The notes under the pieces: generated by a model
Seen by the model: only the letters and a program-made list of their open reading frames with translations
What the model was told of the DNA's origin: nothing
Databases searched by the model: none
Position numbers and translations under genes: made by a program
Origin: Komagataeibacter swingsii
GTDB lineage: Bacteria; Pseudomonadota; Alphaproteobacteria; Acetobacterales; Acetobacteraceae
Length of the DNA: 50,666 bases
NCBI RefSeq assembly: GCF_003207895.1
Contig: NZ_NKUB01000019.1
Span: 1-50,666, forward strand
Direction: 5' to 3'
Shown here: positions 49,541 through 50,666 of the stretch, piece after piece
Layout: each line of letters starts with the position of its first letter
Numbering within the stretch: the first letter of the stretch is position 1

Positions 49541-50188
49541 ATGTGCAACCTTTATGCAATGACGGACAGCCAGCAGGCCATCCGTGAGGCAGCGGGGGTC
49601 ATGATGGATCATACCGGCAACCTTGCGCCCCTGCCCGAGATCTGGCCCAACACCCTGGCCCCTGTCGTACGCAATGCGCGGGGCGGTCGCGAACTGGTCA
49701 TGGCGCGCTGGGGCATGCCCACGCCGCCGGGTTACCTGAAGGGGCGCAAGGTGGACCGGGGGGTGACCAACATCCGCAATCCGACCTCGCCATGGTGGAA
49801 ACGCTGGGAAGGGACCGCGCATCGCTGCCTCGTGCCGCTTACGGCCTTTTCAGAACCGGAGCATCTGCCCGACGGGGGCAGCAGGCCCGTCTGGTTCGCC
49901 CGCAGCGGGGGCGAGCCACTGGCGTTTTTCGCCGGTATCTGGTGCCAGTGGACATCGGTGCGCAGGCTTGCGGATGGCGAGACCACGGACACCCTGTTCG
50001 GGTTCCTGACCACGACCGCCAACCGGGTGGTCGGCGCGATCCATCCCAGGGCCATGCCCGTCATCCTGACCCGGCCGGACGAACTGGATGCCTGGATGAA
50101 TGCGCCAGCCCCGGACGCGCTGTGGTTGCAGCGGCCACTTGCCGACCACGCGCTTACGGTCGTGCCGGCGCCCGCACGGCTGGGATAA
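49541..50188 (+). CDS. SOS response-associated peptidase (SRAP/YedK/HMCES family)
   Basis: 215-residue protein of the YedK/HMCES family, which senses abasic sites in single-stranded DNA by forming a covalent bond through the N-terminal Cys2 after Met removal. MCNLYAMTD at the start shows Cys2. The rest follows the family: LVMARWGMPTPPG, GVTNIRNPTSPWW, the RCLVPLTAFSEPE segment with the active Glu, FGFLTTTANRVVGAIHPRAM with the His, and MPVILTRPDELDAW. The start must be ATG 49541, because the Cys2 position is essential and GGGGAGAGG precedes it; upstream codons in the frame to 49460 would bury Cys2. Followed by a perfect 11-bp inverted repeat. Confidence 0.92.
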   Translation: MCNLYAMTDSQQAIREAAGVMMDHTGNLAPLPEIWPNTLAPVVRNARGGRELVMARWGMPTPPGYLKGRKVDRGVTNIRNPTSPWWKRWEGTAHRCLVPLTAFSEPEHLPDGGSRPVWFARSGGEPLAFFAGIWCQWTSVRRLADGETTDTLFGFLTTTANRVVGAIHPRAMPVILTRPDELDAWMNAPAPDALWLQRPLADHALTVVPAPARLG

Positions 50189-50456
50189 TGATGACCGAGG
50201 CCGGAAAACGGAGGCTTCGCAACCCTGTTACATTTTGCAATGCGGGTATCATGCATTGCAAAAGCTCTTCTATCGCTATTGCGGGCCAGGAGGTGTAGAG
50301 ACATTCTTCATCCAGATGGAAGATCCATATGACGACCGTTCGCCGCAATAGCGCCATTTCGCCACAGATGGATCACTCCGTCCGCATGCGCCCTGCCACT
50401 GACCGGGGAGGCCGTTTCAATCAGGAAGGGGAGGCAGGCCAAGGGATGTCATCATA
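50189..50456. other. Gene-free stretch before the radical SAM gene, with a palindrome
   Basis: It holds the 11-bp inverted repeat (50233-50263). I see no convincing gene. The last 50 bases are purine-rich and supply the ribosome site of the next gene. Confidence 0.45.
50233..50263. promoter_or_regulatory. Perfect 11-bp inverted repeat
   Basis: TTTTGCAATGC (50233-50243), 9-nt spacer, GCATTGCAAAA (50253-50263). The spacing and AT-rich outer ends suit a dimeric repressor; alternatively it terminates the SRAP transcript. No T-run follows on the plus strand. Confidence 0.5.
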
Positions 50457-50666
50457 ATGGCCGATCCCTGCAAGGTCCTGATGATCTTCCCGCGCTTCAA
50501 CGCCAATTCATTCTGGAACTATCAGGCGGCATGCGACCTGGCCGGGGCGCGCTATCCGGCGGCGCCGCTTGGCCTGATTACCGTTGCGGCCCTGCTGCCC
50601 GCGGAATGGGACGTGCGGCTGGTCAACCGCAATACCGAAGAACTGGCGGATGCGGATCTGGCCTGG
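50457..50666 (+). CDS. B12-binding radical SAM protein, 5' part only
   Basis: The first 70 residues, cut by the window end. KVLMIFPRFNANSFWNYQ, CDLAGARYPAAPLGLITVAA and EWDVRLVNRNTEE are typical of the N-terminal B12-binding domain in radical SAM proteins of the DUF4070/HpnP type. HpnP methylates hopanoids at C-2, but other relatives share this start. The CxxxCxxC motif would lie beyond the window. The start is ATG at 50457, with AAGGGATG upstream. It may depend on the B12 imported by the btu operon in this window. Confidence 0.75.
   Translation, partial: MADPCKVLMIFPRFNANSFWNYQAACDLAGARYPAAPLGLITVAALLPAEWDVRLVNRNTEELADADLAW

Overview
The window is GC-rich DNA from a Gram-negative alphaproteobacterium, most likely an acetic acid bacterium (Acetobacteraceae, Komagataeibacter/Gluconacetobacter type). 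The clues are a membrane GMC dehydrogenase with its subunit 3, an OprB-type sugar porin, tandem HbpS/GlcG-like secreted proteins, several TonB-dependent receptors, and a palindromic repeat family between genes. No rRNA, tRNA, CRISPR array or prophage was recognised.

Region 1 (1-12 kb) looks like a sugar or sugar-acid oxidation and uptake locus. On the minus strand are a truncated GMC dehydrogenase, its subunit 3, a royal-jelly/yellow-type beta-propeller protein (possible lactonase), an ACS-family MFS transporter and a LysR regulator. On the plus strand are an IlvD/Edd sugar-acid dehydratase, a DoxX-like membrane protein and two GlcG/HbpS-like secreted proteins; an OprB porin faces them.

Region 2 (12-18 kb) is a peptidoglycan-sugar recycling operon: a YfeW-like serine hydrolase lipoprotein, murQ, anmK and a clearly dead nagB (internal deletion plus frameshift), with a divergent sodium:solute symporter. 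Region 3 (18-28 kb) is mixed: oleate hydratase, a DUF2252 protein, an orphan 117-residue protein, a mini-lipoprotein, nrdB, a class I aldolase, a half-length acetyl-CoA-synthetase-like protein and a divergent short-chain-acyl-CoA-type XRE regulator.

Region 4 (28-34 kb) has a secreted Gly/Asp/Arg-rich repeat protein with its own terminator, then a cobalamin riboswitch driving btuB-btuF-btuC-btuD, closed by a strong terminator. Region 5 (34-44 kb) has an aminotransferase, an MFS and an EamA transporter, and pxpA-pxpC-pxpB facing an SDR-accB-accC-carrier operon. Together the carboxyltransferase, biotin carboxylase and carrier genes resemble a urea-carboxylase-type enzyme split into separate proteins; the last carrier lacks the biotin-accepting lysine. 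Region 6 (44-50.7 kb) has aspA, a LysR regulator, a large TonB-dependent receptor with a nine-G tract just before its ribosome site, an SRAP/YedK peptidase and the start of a B12-binding radical SAM protein.

A family of AT-rich repeats of about 160 bp, with ends reading AGACTGTTTGAAAA and internal palindromes, occurs as two full-length copies and four partial or decayed ones.
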